Positions 1-8,690 of a DNA stretch of 33,218 nucleotides are shown here, piece after piece. The translations under genes and the position numbers were made by a program. This DNA is from JALQXV01 sp051005235 (GTDB lineage: Bacteria; Patescibacteriota; Saccharimonadia; Saccharimonadales; 2-12-FULL-41-12). Each line of letters opens with the position of its first letter. Position 1 is the stretch's first letter. The stretch is from the NCBI GenBank assembly GCA_051005235.1, contig JBPCJO010000084.1, positions 1 to 33,218 on the forward strand. Reading direction: 5' to 3'. A model generated the notes under the pieces. The model had not been told where the DNA came from. It searched no databases and saw nothing but the letters and a program-made list of their open reading frames with translations.

Positions 1-111
1 ACTTCGGACTATTTCACTATTGAAGTAGATGGAAAGCCTTTATACGGCGGTGACGACAACACCACTAGAGCGCTTTTAAAACTGATTAAAGAGGTAGATT
101 ATGAGTCCTAA
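1..111 (+). CDS. C-terminal fragment of an unknown protein, cut by the window edge
   Basis: The first frame is open from base 1 to a TAA at 109-111 and encodes a 36-residue tail ending in KLIKEVDYES. The composition is protein-like, and the stop overlaps the next gene's start (ATG at 101), as elsewhere in this tightly packed cluster. The beginning lies outside the window, so no function can be given. It shows that the + strand small-gene cluster starts upstream of this window. Confidence 0.6.
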   Translation, partial: TSDYFTIEVDGKPLYGGDDNTTRALLKLIKEVDYES

Positions 112-331
112 CCACCCCAACAGTGAAACCGCAGACAAAACAGCGAAGGCTCTGGCGAATATAAAACCTAAAGCTCGGCATTACTCACTATTAAAAAGCA
201 TAGAAAAAATAATTGAGTCACATACTAGAGGCTCACACGATGATGAATGGAGAATTATATATTGTTCCTCAAGTTGTTTGGCTAAAGATATTCACAAAAT
301 AATGCAAAATCAAATGGAGAATTACCTATGA
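101..331 (+). CDS. small hypothetical phage protein with PNSETA motif
   Basis: A 76-residue protein of unknown function. GAGGT lies just before the ATG, and the gene overlaps both neighbours (the upstream stop at 109-111 and the downstream ATG at 328), so translation is probably coupled. Residues 6-11 read PNSETA and are encoded by a 17-base sequence that recurs at 474-490 and 1027-1043 in the next genes. The rest is mostly helix-forming with a basic middle part. I do not recognise a domain. Confidence 0.65.
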   Translation: MSPNHPNSETADKTAKALANIKPKARHYSLLKSIEKIIESHTRGSHDDEWRIIYCSSSCLAKDIHKIMQNQMENYL

Positions 332-843
332 GTAGTCAAGGCGAATATTACGGTGTAAAGAAGTTCGATAATAAGTGGGTTGCTATGTACGACACAGATC
401 AACAATTAGCAGGAATGAGTTTTGACACAGAGCAGGAAGCATTAGATTTTGTTGCTAATGACTCAAAAGCTACCCCCAACAGTGAAACCGCAAGTGAGTT
501 GGAGAAGATATTAGAAAGTATGGTTGAAGATACGGTGATGTTTTTAACTAACGATCTACCATCACTACTACAGCAAGACTACGTAACTAAGATCAGGCGA
601 GTCCATAAAGATGAAATACTCAAGAACATGCCCACTGCCCTATCAGCCATACACCAACACAAGCTGGAGTGGTTAGAAAGCATTTTGCCAACCTACGCTG
701 ATTTTATAGCCGAATCAAATATTTTTAATCGTCCTGATTATTGGCAGAACGGCTATACTTGTGGCGTTGCAGAGCTAATAACTCAAATCCGCACCAATGC
801 CGACCTAGTAGGAGCTAATGCCAAAGGAGCAAGCACTAGATGA
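328..843 (+). CDS. hypothetical phage protein, possible two-part fusion joined at a repeat
   Basis: A 171-residue protein of unknown function. The start ATG overlaps the previous stop (ATGA) and GGAG lies about ten bases upstream. Residues 1-48 look like a small domain of their own (strand-rich, EYYGVKKFDNKWVAMYDT). A TPNSETA segment follows at about 49-55, then a longer helical region ending near residue 171. In the neighbouring genes the same motif sits at the N-terminus, so this gene may be a short ORF fused to a protein that once began at the repeat. Confidence 0.65.
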   Translation: MSSQGEYYGVKKFDNKWVAMYDTDQQLAGMSFDTEQEALDFVANDSKATPNSETASELEKILESMVEDTVMFLTNDLPSLLQQDYVTKIRRVHKDEILKNMPTALSAIHQHKLEWLESILPTYADFIAESNIFNRPDYWQNGYTCGVAELITQIRTNADLVGANAKGASTR

Positions 844-959
844 ATATTTTGAAATGGCTGCATACACGCCTAACCACCGTTGAGATTTGTGAACGCACAG
901 AGCAAGGTTACACTTGTCGCGGTGACAAGTGTGGACATTATAGGATCTCTCGATGGTAA
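840..959 (+). CDS. 39-residue cysteine-containing small protein
   Basis: ATG at 840 overlaps the upstream stop (ATGA), and AGGAG lies about ten bases before it. The product is 39 residues, with cysteines at 17, 26 and 30 and a histidine at 32 (CRGDKCGH). This pattern could bind a metal, but it is too short to assign. The coupling, ribosome site and fit between flanking genes support a real gene. No function is known to me. Confidence 0.5.
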   Translation: MNILKWLHTRLTTVEICERTEQGYTCRGDKCGHYRISRW

Positions 960-1021
960 AACGACTAAAAACGTACCAGTATGGAGCTAACACACGCACT
1001 AGTAGAAATGAGGAAACCATC

Positions 1022-1342
1022 ATGACCCCCAACAGTGAAACCGAACGGCCAGCCAATAATTTATTCGGCAAAACACTGAACAAACTGCGGGGGGAGCGAA
1101 TGTCTGCCGTGGGTGACGCTAAAAGCAAAATGATGGCTCGACATAATATTTCCCCCCGTGACCATAACAAGTATAAAATAGTAGAGGACCGCACCGTGCG
1201 TCACCGCGATGGCCAGGAAACCATTGAGCTACGGCTGTATGAGTTGAAAGATGCGGCCGTAGTAACAATCAGTACCAGTGTTACCTCTGAATTGCAAGGT
1301 GGTATTAACAATTTAAGGGAGTTTGACGACAATGGACGATAA
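1022..1342 (+). CDS. hypothetical phage protein beginning MTPNSET
   Basis: I chose the ATG at 1022 rather than the in-frame ATG at 953. AGGAAA precedes 1022 at good spacing, and the earlier start would overlap the small gene ending at 959. The product is 106 residues. It begins with TPNSETE, encoded by the third copy of the 17-base repeat, followed by a basic, helical first half and a strand-rich C-terminal half (about 55-95). Function unknown. Confidence 0.6.
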   Translation: MTPNSETERPANNLFGKTLNKLRGERMSAVGDAKSKMMARHNISPRDHNKYKIVEDRTVRHRDGQETIELRLYELKDAAVVTISTSVTSELQGGINNLREFDDNGR

Positions 1343-1505
1343 AAAGATTCATATTACAGTGACCGATGAAGAAACTCGAAATGCGGTCACTTACCGCTTC
1401 GATACCTGGGGTGAAACAGCTAAGTTCGCCGAAATGCAAAAGTTTATTGAAAAAGAAAAAAACAAGGAACAAAAAGATGAAATATCGCCATCAGAAGCCG
1501 CCTAA
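1332..1505 (+). CDS. small hypothetical charged protein
   Basis: ATG at 1332 is preferred over TTG at 1323, because AAGGGAG (about 1316-1322) is then at workable spacing. The product is 57 residues with a strand-rich start (KKIHITVTDEE) and a Lys/Glu-rich helical tail. It overlaps the end of the upstream gene and the start of the downstream one, as in a packed operon. Function unknown. Confidence 0.5.
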   Translation: MDDKKIHITVTDEETRNAVTYRFDTWGETAKFAEMQKFIEKEKNKEQKDEISPSEAA

Positions 1506-1647
1506 GCAGCGCCACATTTTCCGATGGACGTTCTTCCCGTTGCTTATTGTTAGTATAATAGTCTGGCTCTTTATACTCGACTATGCCAATGTAATTGATG
1601 TACCAGGAATGGACAGTCAATATGACCGAAACCCCTCTCCAAAGTAA
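1477..1647 (+). CDS. small single-pass membrane protein
   Basis: ATG at 1477 follows AAGGAA at seven-base spacing, which is why I prefer it to the in-frame ATG at 1366. The product is 56 residues: a basic N-terminus (KYRHQKPPKQRH), one hydrophobic segment at about 17-37 (FFPLLIVSIIVWLFILDY) and a short polar tail. Positive residues before the helix predict N-in topology. It overlaps the nuclease gene downstream. The role is unknown; a membrane anchor or early host-takeover peptide is possible. Confidence 0.55.
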   Translation: MKYRHQKPPKQRHIFRWTFFPLLIVSIIVWLFILDYANVIDVPGMDSQYDRNPSPK

Positions 1648-1912
1648 GATAACTAAATGGCTCCGTTCCCACGACGTCTATGTTTTAACTACTCGCGTAC
1701 TCCCCGGGGTGCCAGTTGGCTGCCCGGACGTCATTGGATTGTATGAGAATAAATGGCTGGCGATTGAGGTGAAAAAAGGACCGAAAGCTCCATTCCGCCC
1801 CGGCCAAAAACCAACCTTGCAACGTCTGAAAAAAGGCAACACATTCGTATACGTTGCAAACCCTGAGAATTGGGACATAATCAAAGATGAAATCGTTGCA
1901 CAATTTTTATGA
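1622..1912 (+). CDS. VRR-NUC family nuclease
   Basis: A 96-residue protein with the compact PD-(D/E)xK fold signature of VRR-NUC nucleases: GCPDVIGLY (Asp36) followed by AIEVKKG (Glu49, Lys51), then a conserved-type RPGQKPTLQRL stretch at 59-69. In this family the acidic pair and lysine bind metal and cleave structured or branched DNA. Phage members are thought to act as junction resolvases or to process DNA for packaging. I used the ATG at 1622, because the in-frame ATG at 1595 adds nine residues deep inside the upstream gene. It is the last gene before the virion block. Confidence 0.8.
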   Translation: MTETPLQSKITKWLRSHDVYVLTTRVLPGVPVGCPDVIGLYENKWLAIEVKKGPKAPFRPGQKPTLQRLKKGNTFVYVANPENWDIIKDEIVAQFL

Positions 1913-1928
1913 AAACGTTAATAGTCAG

Positions 1929-1937
1929 TGTTACAAT
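1929..1937 (+). promoter_or_regulatory. extended -10 promoter before virion genes
   Basis: TG-T-TACAAT matches an extended -10 element. It lies in the only gap between the small-gene cluster and the first virion gene. No good -35 is visible. AAGGGG at 1957-1962 serves as ribosome site for the ATG at 1971. Confidence 0.45.
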
Positions 1938-1970
1938 ACGAATGTAATTGATCTAAAAGGGGTATGAATA

Positions 1971-2963
1971 ATGGCGGCAGTACCAAATGGAAGTTTCTGG
2001 ATAGGGGCAGACGGAAATGTCTGGGTGGCCGGTTCACAAGGGGTGAACTCAGCGGGACGAGCAGACGCTAATAGTGTTAAATATTGGTCTGATCGTGGTT
2101 ATGGTCTGGAAGCAGACCCTAACCCACCACAGCAATCAAGACAAGCCCCGTCTGGCGGTGGCGGTGGAGGTGGCGGTGGCGGAGAACCTCCGAAGCCTGA
2201 CCGCTCAAATTCTATTGCCCTGCAAAATGCTGGGCTTGGCGCCGTCGATCAACAATTAAGTGCTGGCATTGGTTCTATTGATACAGCAGTTAATAGATTA
2301 AAAGGCCAGTACGCCGAGGAAGCTACTGCTAACGAGGGTATTTATACCGATAATTCTAATAATAACCAAAACAACTTACAACAGAATAAGCAGAGCGCCA
2401 TGGTCAACGCTGCTCAGGGTCGCCAAGGTTTATTTGGTTCACTTGCCAGTATTGGCGCCCTAAACGGTTCTGGGATTGATTTAGCTAACCGTGCTGTCAC
2501 TAAGGGTGCTAACGATGACCTTTCTGGGGCTGCCGACAACTATTCTGGCAACCAAACAAATCTCGATACCGCTATCGGTACATTCCGTCGTGAGGACAAG
2601 AATCGCCGTGAGAACGCTGATATGAACGCCGAAAACGCCAGGCAGAACGCCCGTGGTGATGCGGCTAAATCTCGTATGGGCTTTTACTCGCAACTATCTA
2701 ATGATTATTCTGCAATGGGCGATGCCGGTAATGCTCAGAAATATACCGGTTTAGCTTCGAGCTTATACCCCGAGGTAGCGCGAACTAATGTGCCTAACGC
2801 TAATATTGCCTACTCTGGAGCTGCTTTTACTCCTGGTGCGCTATCTGAGTACATGGCTGGAGCCGACAGTACTGTCGTCAAGGCTGTTCCAACTCAACCC
2901 GGTCAAAATATCCCTGGTTTAGTAGCCCAACCAAATAAGAAAAAGCAGCTAACAGCAGCTTAG
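1971..2963 (+). CDS. putative internal virion / ejection protein with poly-glycine linker
   Basis: A 330-residue protein. Residues 1-60 form a Gly/Trp-containing head (SFWIGADGNVWVAG), followed by ten consecutive glycines at 62-71. A long Ala/Asn/Gln-rich helical region runs at about 85-270 and a flexible tail ends in KKKQLTAA. Low-complexity helical proteins directly before a giant virion protein are typical of podovirus ejection (internal core) proteins, such as T7 gp14/gp15 in role. That assignment is by position and composition, not by motif. The gene is followed after eight bases by the 1662-residue gene, whose ribosome site AGGAG overlaps this stop. Confidence 0.5.
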   Translation: MAAVPNGSFWIGADGNVWVAGSQGVNSAGRADANSVKYWSDRGYGLEADPNPPQQSRQAPSGGGGGGGGGGEPPKPDRSNSIALQNAGLGAVDQQLSAGIGSIDTAVNRLKGQYAEEATANEGIYTDNSNNNQNNLQQNKQSAMVNAAQGRQGLFGSLASIGALNGSGIDLANRAVTKGANDDLSGAADNYSGNQTNLDTAIGTFRREDKNRRENADMNAENARQNARGDAAKSRMGFYSQLSNDYSAMGDAGNAQKYTGLASSLYPEVARTNVPNANIAYSGAAFTPGALSEYMAGADSTVVKAVPTQPGQNIPGLVAQPNKKKQLTAA

Positions 2964-2971
2964 GAGTATGA

Positions 2972-5900
2972 ATGGCGTTCTTCGACAGATTAAAGAAAGC
3001 AGTAAGTTGGATAAATCCGTTCGACAACGAGGAGGAGGAGCGCCGAAAACGGCAGCAAAACCAACCCGCTCAAACTTGGCGAGCGCCTATGAAAGCGCCC
3101 GGAAGTTCTTACGATGCGCCCCAAAACAACAACCAAAACCAGAGTTCCGACCCGTTAAACCTAGTGAGCCAACCTCTGAACAATGGAATCAATATACCGT
3201 TCCTCCAAAAGACCCAGAATTTAGGTGGTGGTTCCAGCGACGTGCTAAGGAAAGCGGAAGACCCCGCAGTAAAGAAACGCCGCGAATTAGACGAACTGAC
3301 AGCGGCAAACCTAGAGGCGGCAAAAAAACAACGTGAACAGGGCGAGAGTTTTCTCGGTCGCAACCTCTTAAATAAGGGAGCTATTGAGCGTGACGCCGAA
3401 GTTATAGCCCGCTCCAGAGCGACCAGTCAATTCCAGGAGAAAAATGGTTGGAACCGGGACGCAGTTGTTCTTGATTATGGTAAAGAGACTGGCCGTAAAA
3501 GTGATGCAAGCGGTGAGATTTTGCGTAAACAAAAAGGACAAGCCGACAAGGCTCAAGAGATTGCTCAATGGATACCCGGTGTTGGCTCTGCCCTAAACCT
3601 TGGGCTAGCCAAAGCTGAAAATGACGCCCGAGCCGGGGGTAACAATAGTACCGCAGATGCCATCAAAAAACAGCGTGATAAAAACGAATTTGGCATGTCT
3701 CAAGAAGAAATGGCGGCTCTCGACCCTGATATGCGACGGAAGCTACAGAACATGCGTAATATCGGTTATGGTGCCGCCCCACTTGATTTACTGGGTATAA
3801 CTGGTTTTCTCAGGTCAGGTGCTGCCAGCGGTTTGAAAAAGGCTGCAATAGAGAAAATTAAAGACGGTGCTGTTGACCAGTCTACGAAACAAGCAATCAA
3901 ACAGGCTGCCAAAAAAGAAGCTATCCAGGCCGGTTTTGGTACTGGTGTTGGTGCGGGGATAGCTGGCGGCGGCCAACAATATTTGACCGGCGAATTTGAC
4001 GCAGCTGGCATTGCCCATGGTGCTGCTGTCGGTACTGGTACTTCGCTATTATTTGGGAATAGTAGGCTGAAAAAAGCTCCTGACCCAGACGGCCTAGCTG
4101 GTATCAAGTCAGTTAATCCGAATCGGCAGGCTGACATTGCTAAAATCGAGGCCGAAGCTGCTGCCGAACAGGCTCGTAGGCAAGCAGCCGTAGATGCGCA
4201 GACGAATCCACGCCAAGCTGCGGTTGAACCTGGGTCAGACAAAACCCCTGCATACCAACGTCAAGCGGATGAAATTGCTCAATCTGAGGCTGAACTTCCG
4301 GCTTTACGCCAACAGGAATTAGATAACTTTGACCCGCTCGACGCTCCAGCTTACCAGCGGCAAGGCCAGGAATTGCCCGGCGAGAATCCTAGCATTGAGC
4401 AGATTAACGATGGTCTGCGAACTAACGCTGACGAGATTGTGGCTGACCCGTTAAATGCTGAAATGATTGGTGCCAGTTACCGCGAAACCGGGGCGAAGAA
4501 TCCGCTCAGTCTGGTTATGCACGCCTTATCGAAAAATCCGGATAAAGCTACCGTTCGTGCGATTGTCCAGCGGCTTATTCCTGATGCTGACGGCAATGTC
4601 TTAAACCGTGCTACCAACACCATCACCGGTGCCGATGATATTTCTGATATTTCCACCGCTATTACTGAGGCTGCTTCCTCTGCGAAACGTGCGCCGTCAC
4701 AGCCATTTGGGGCTGTCCAGCAGGTTGATAATCCCGTGCCGATAGACACACCGCCGGTGGCGGCTGCCATATCTGATGCACCACCACCAAATGCGCTTAC
4801 GCCTGAACAAAGTCAGGTTTACGGTGATGCTGCTCAGAGTGACATTCCGGTAGTGGCTCAGACTGCCAACCAGCTTATAGATGGACCCGTATCAAATCCA
4901 ACGCTACAAGCTGACTCGACCGTTCCTGCGACATTCGATAATGCCCTGACTCCAGCTAAGGCCGTTGATGGGCCTCCAGTAAAAGCTGCGCCAAAAGGGA
5001 CGACAGACAACCCTTATCGCAACGTTGCTGAGGCTCAGGCCGCCAATAAAGCGGAGAGACAACAAGAATCTCTGAATAAGGCTATTAGTGGCGAGGATAT
5101 GGTCGCCCCTGTAAAAGCACCAGCTAAAATTAAAGCGCCTGCAAAAACACCACAGAGAGAATTACCTGCTACTAAGATAAATGATAATGCTACCACCGGA
5201 GAAACTGGCAAATCTCAGGGTAAATATTCTAAGGGTCAGGAATATGATGTTGTCAGCCAAGAAGCTGCCGCCAAGCGCGGAGTTGATGAAGCTTCTAAAA
5301 ACTCTTATAACACTGTTATGGACAAAGTTGCAGAAGATGGCTTTTTGAGCGGCCCAAATGCTGATGCTCTCAAGGCTATTCAAACAAGGTATAAACAAGG
5401 TACTCCTGAACGCCAGTTAATCAACGACTTAGTAAACAAGCGTCACACTGATGCTGCTCAAGTGCTTGCCCTTGTTGAACGCACTATTCGTAAGACTGCT
5501 ACTGCCGATAAGCTAACCGACCGCTTTGTGAGTAAATTGCAGGGCAGTACTGACGATACGCTTAGGCTTACTGATACAGATTTCGATACCGTTATCGCCA
5601 AGAATGAGGCGTTTGCCAAGGCCCGCGATAATGAGAACGTTGCTGTTGAGGCATTTTATAGTGACCCGTCTGAAGCTAATGCCATCAAGGCGATAGACTC
5701 CTTTAAGGCCGCTGATAAGGCTGACCGGGCTGCGAGATTCGAGGAATACAAAGTTGGGGCTAAACTCAGTCGGAAAAGCTCTAACCCGAAAACCAAGAGT
5801 TTTGTTAAAGACCTAGAGAAAAAGGCTGGTGTTTATACGATGGACTGGGTGGACGCTGGCTTACTTTCTAGTAGCCGTGTGATGATAAATAATTTTATTA

Positions 5901-7960
5901 ACACTGTGGGCGTTCGTGCTGAGGAGGCTGCATTCGGTAAAGCTGGCGCCGCCCTTGCCCGTAAATTTACTGGCACGACTATCGGCGGCGGGAACCGCAA
6001 AGGGGCTAAACTTGGTGTTGAGCTTGGTCAGGAAAACTGGGTTGCTAATGCTAAGTTACGTCAAGGCGCAGAAGGCAATCGTCTTGTTAAATCTATTAAG
6101 AACTTCACTACTAGCGGGAACACTATTGGCGACCGTAATATCTATGCTGCCGCTTATTCTGGCATATACGGCGAGTACCGGGTAAAACTCAAAAAAGCCG
6201 GTTACAAAGGTGATGAGTTAGACCGTCGCGCAATGGTTAATTCTCTGGCCGACCCAGACAACTTATCTTTTGGATACATGCAACAAGCACTTGCTAATAA
6301 TGCTATGGGTCCAGCTGTATCAGGTGTTACTCATGGCAAGATTGAAACCTGGGTTTCCGACACCCTCTCTGCTCAGGCCGGCGGCAATGCCGTTACTAAG
6401 GTTGTAGCGAAAGCCCTTACTCGCGTTCATCTGGGCTTCCCTACAGTCATCGCTCGAAGCGCTATAAAGGGTAGCAAACGAGCTGCTGGCGGTAGTATAT
6501 CAGCTCTCCAGGCTGTGAAAAATGCTCGTACAGGTGGACCACCAGAAACAACTGCGTTACATATCAAAAATGCCGTTAAAGAGGCCGGCTCTGGGGCCAC
6601 TATGTATGCGGTTGGAGGTGCGCTTGGTGCAGCGGGTATAATTACTGGTGCTTATCCTACTGAAAAAGAGGAACAGGAGCGCTGGAAGCGTGAAGAGATA
6701 AGTGAACATTCGATTAAGATTGGGAAAGATTACTACACAATACCCTCTGCTTTAGGTGTTTTTGCATTGCCGTTTATGATAGGTGCCAATGGTGCTAATA
6801 ACATAGCTCAAGGCAAGCCTATTACAGAGGACCTTGTGAAGGACAGTATGAAGACCCTTATCAGCGCTATGCCAATCGACAGTCTTGCGGATACGATGAA
6901 GTTTCTAACTGATGCTGAACGGGGTCGCGATGTGAGCAAATACTTAGCTAGAACTGGTGCTGGGTATACACGCGCCGTTACGCCGCTCGGTTCGCTAGTA
7001 AATCAGATTGCCAAGATGTTTGACCCGACCGCTAACGACACAACCCAAGGCGACGCTATGGCGCAATTCTTAGCCAAGGTTCAAGACGGTATCCCCGGTT
7101 TATCGAACAAGCTGCCTGACAAAGAGGTTGAGGGTAAGGTTATCAAGAATCCTAGCGCGGTGTCTAAATTCTTTGGGGCTACCAGTACCGAGCAGAAAGA
7201 TGGTGTCCAAAAGACAGGCGAAATAAAACAGGCAGTAACAGAACAAACAAAAAAGCTTGGGGAAGCTGGTGTGTTCAACGACAAAATCCGCAATATTCTT
7301 GACGATGATACAAAAGTTATTTTCGACAAGGCTAAAAGTGGCAAAGAAGTCAGCGAAGACGACATGAACAAGTTAAACTCTGGTCTTACAAAAGGTATTA
7401 CCGAAACTAAGGACACTCGATTCCTAGAAGACGGTGATTATGACAGCAACCTAGCTGTATTAAAAGCTAAGCGGGAAATGTTGTCTGCTGACCCAACTAC
7501 TCGCAAAGACACTCTGGAAGCTTACGATGAACAGATTACGCGCGGCGAGATATATAAAGACCAGAACGTTCCTTATGACACTATCAAAAAATATAGTGAA
7601 ATTGGTGTGGAGGAGTGGCGCGAGCTGGAGGATTCTGACCCAGACTTATATCAGACATTGTTTGAACTCGATGCTACCATGACCGATAAAGGTGTCAGCC
7701 GTAAATCTAGTGACAAGACCAAGCCAAAATACTATGCCAAGGAATCCAGAAAAGGCCGTGGGCGTGGCGGTGGCAGCGCACAAAATGCAGCACTCAAGCG
7801 CATACAGTCAAACACCGTTAGTTCCCCTGATAGCTTGAGTAAAATTACACTCGGTGACTTACGACCGGAAAAAGCCGGTTCGACTAAGATGCCGACTATC
7901 CAGAAATTACGGTCTAGTGATTTGATTAAAAAAAGACAAATTAGCGTCAGAAAGGCGTAG
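2972..7960 (+). CDS. giant virion protein, probable DNA-ejection protein
   Basis: 1662 residues, the largest gene here. The N-terminus is charged (EEEERRKRQQ), then Ala/Gln/Asp-rich helical stretches follow. Glycine-rich hydrophobic segments lie at about 318-362, 1206-1230 and 1256-1278, separated by soluble helices. The C-terminus is basic (KKRQISVRKA). Very long helical proteins with internal hydrophobic patches, placed next to tail adaptor and nozzle genes, fit the T7 gp16-like ejectosome that crosses the host envelope. I see no clear lysozyme or transglycosylase motif. A large polyvalent protein is the alternative. Start by AGGAG about six bases before the ATG. Confidence 0.55.
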   Translation: MAFFDRLKKAVSWINPFDNEEEERRKRQQNQPAQTWRAPMKAPGSSYDAPQNNNQNQSSDPLNLVSQPLNNGINIPFLQKTQNLGGGSSDVLRKAEDPAVKKRRELDELTAANLEAAKKQREQGESFLGRNLLNKGAIERDAEVIARSRATSQFQEKNGWNRDAVVLDYGKETGRKSDASGEILRKQKGQADKAQEIAQWIPGVGSALNLGLAKAENDARAGGNNSTADAIKKQRDKNEFGMSQEEMAALDPDMRRKLQNMRNIGYGAAPLDLLGITGFLRSGAASGLKKAAIEKIKDGAVDQSTKQAIKQAAKKEAIQAGFGTGVGAGIAGGGQQYLTGEFDAAGIAHGAAVGTGTSLLFGNSRLKKAPDPDGLAGIKSVNPNRQADIAKIEAEAAAEQARRQAAVDAQTNPRQAAVEPGSDKTPAYQRQADEIAQSEAELPALRQQELDNFDPLDAPAYQRQGQELPGENPSIEQINDGLRTNADEIVADPLNAEMIGASYRETGAKNPLSLVMHALSKNPDKATVRAIVQRLIPDADGNVLNRATNTITGADDISDISTAITEAASSAKRAPSQPFGAVQQVDNPVPIDTPPVAAAISDAPPPNALTPEQSQVYGDAAQSDIPVVAQTANQLIDGPVSNPTLQADSTVPATFDNALTPAKAVDGPPVKAAPKGTTDNPYRNVAEAQAANKAERQQESLNKAISGEDMVAPVKAPAKIKAPAKTPQRELPATKINDNATTGETGKSQGKYSKGQEYDVVSQEAAAKRGVDEASKNSYNTVMDKVAEDGFLSGPNADALKAIQTRYKQGTPERQLINDLVNKRHTDAAQVLALVERTIRKTATADKLTDRFVSKLQGSTDDTLRLTDTDFDTVIAKNEAFAKARDNENVAVEAFYSDPSEANAIKAIDSFKAADKADRAARFEEYKVGAKLSRKSSNPKTKSFVKDLEKKAGVYTMDWVDAGLLSSSRVMINNFINTVGVRAEEAAFGKAGAALARKFTGTTIGGGNRKGAKLGVELGQENWVANAKLRQGAEGNRLVKSIKNFTTSGNTIGDRNIYAAAYSGIYGEYRVKLKKAGYKGDELDRRAMVNSLADPDNLSFGYMQQALANNAMGPAVSGVTHGKIETWVSDTLSAQAGGNAVTKVVAKALTRVHLGFPTVIARSAIKGSKRAAGGSISALQAVKNARTGGPPETTALHIKNAVKEAGSGATMYAVGGALGAAGIITGAYPTEKEEQERWKREEISEHSIKIGKDYYTIPSALGVFALPFMIGANGANNIAQGKPITEDLVKDSMKTLISAMPIDSLADTMKFLTDAERGRDVSKYLARTGAGYTRAVTPLGSLVNQIAKMFDPTANDTTQGDAMAQFLAKVQDGIPGLSNKLPDKEVEGKVIKNPSAVSKFFGATSTEQKDGVQKTGEIKQAVTEQTKKLGEAGVFNDKIRNILDDDTKVIFDKAKSGKEVSEDDMNKLNSGLTKGITETKDTRFLEDGDYDSNLAVLKAKREMLSADPTTRKDTLEAYDEQITRGEIYKDQNVPYDTIKKYSEIGVEEWRELEDSDPDLYQTLFELDATMTDKGVSRKSSDKTKPKYYAKESRKGRGRGGGSAQNAALKRIQSNTVSSPDSLSKITLGDLRPEKAGSTKMPTIQKLRSSDLIKKRQISVRKA

Positions 7961-7963
7961 AAT
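7958..7963 (+). promoter_or_regulatory. -10-like hexamer six bases before the adaptor start
   Basis: TAGAAT lies exactly six bases before the ATG at 7970. The nearest purine-rich site (AAAGG) is about 14 bases away, too far to be a good ribosome site. This fits a leaderless transcript. It overlaps the stop region of the giant gene. Confidence 0.35.
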
Positions 7964-7969
7964 AGTAGC

Positions 7970-8686
7970 ATGAGTCCAACAAAACAAATCGAAGCGTTAG
8001 CGCAAAGCGTATACCTGACTATAAAGAACAGATATTACGATGACATTGAGAGTGTAGACGGGCAGGTCTACGTTTCTCAAATCATCGACCATGCCGGCAT
8101 GTATGTAGACGAACTGGAAAATATCGTCGATACGGACGGCCAGCTAGTTGACTGGTGGTTCAATCGTTCTTCTGAATATGCGCTTGGTACGGCTACCCAA
8201 GATGCTGCTAGTATTACGATACCTACTGCAATTGACCGGCTGATTACCGACGAAATGCGCTATGTCCAAGTCCAACAGGACGGCATCGTGATTTCTAATT
8301 GGGCTGTCGTGGCTCCGAGAGACATCACTAATAAAAACGACCGTATTACCGAAGACATGTGTGCTGTGGTCGGGACTAATCTACTTTTTAGTCGTCCGTT
8401 CCGCGAGACCGAAGCCAGCGGCTCAATTGTTGGAGATGTCGTATTAAAGCTGCCTCGGCTCTCTACTGTCAACGCTAAGCTGATTACACAGGTCCGCCCG
8501 AAGCAACTGCTTATCCTTGGCATCGCTAAGAACATTACACTCCCCGATATTGTCCAGGGCAAACTTAGTCCTAGTTTTATCCAGAAGTATAACGACTTAT
8601 TGGCTGGTGCTATTGCACGGAGTAAAGCTAGTTCCGTTGCCAATGAAGCTGCTCGAGACAGCTTTGGCTACATCAGGGGAGTGTAG
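7970..8686 (+). CDS. putative head-tail adaptor (tail tubular protein A-like)
   Basis: A 238-residue protein between the ejection protein and the nozzle-like gene. The first ~70 residues are helical (TKQIEALAQSVYLTIKNRYY), the middle is strand-rich, and the C-terminal part carries SPSFIQKYNDLLAGAIARSK, a helical end common in podovirus adaptors. Its length is near that of T7 gp11-type proteins (about 200), and its place beside the nozzle and portal supports this role. No catalytic motif is visible. The assignment is from context and length. Confidence 0.55.
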   Translation: MSPTKQIEALAQSVYLTIKNRYYDDIESVDGQVYVSQIIDHAGMYVDELENIVDTDGQLVDWWFNRSSEYALGTATQDAASITIPTAIDRLITDEMRYVQVQQDGIVISNWAVVAPRDITNKNDRITEDMCAVVGTNLLFSRPFRETEASGSIVGDVVLKLPRLSTVNAKLITQVRPKQLLILGIAKNITLPDIVQGKLSPSFIQKYNDLLAGAIARSKASSVANEAARDSFGYIRGV

Positions 8687-8690
8687 CTAA

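Noticed and set aside
805..1194. Long antisense open frames opposite real genes, for example at 805-1194, 3766-4242 and 16044-16439.
   Set aside because: They lack ribosome sites and gene-like packing, and lie opposite proteins with clear motifs or coupling. They are shadows of the coding strand.
1938..1947. ATGTAA start-stop four bases after a -10 at both 1942 and 14762.
   Set aside because: Two cases only. The ATG is closer to the -10 than a transcript start would be, so it is probably outside the message.
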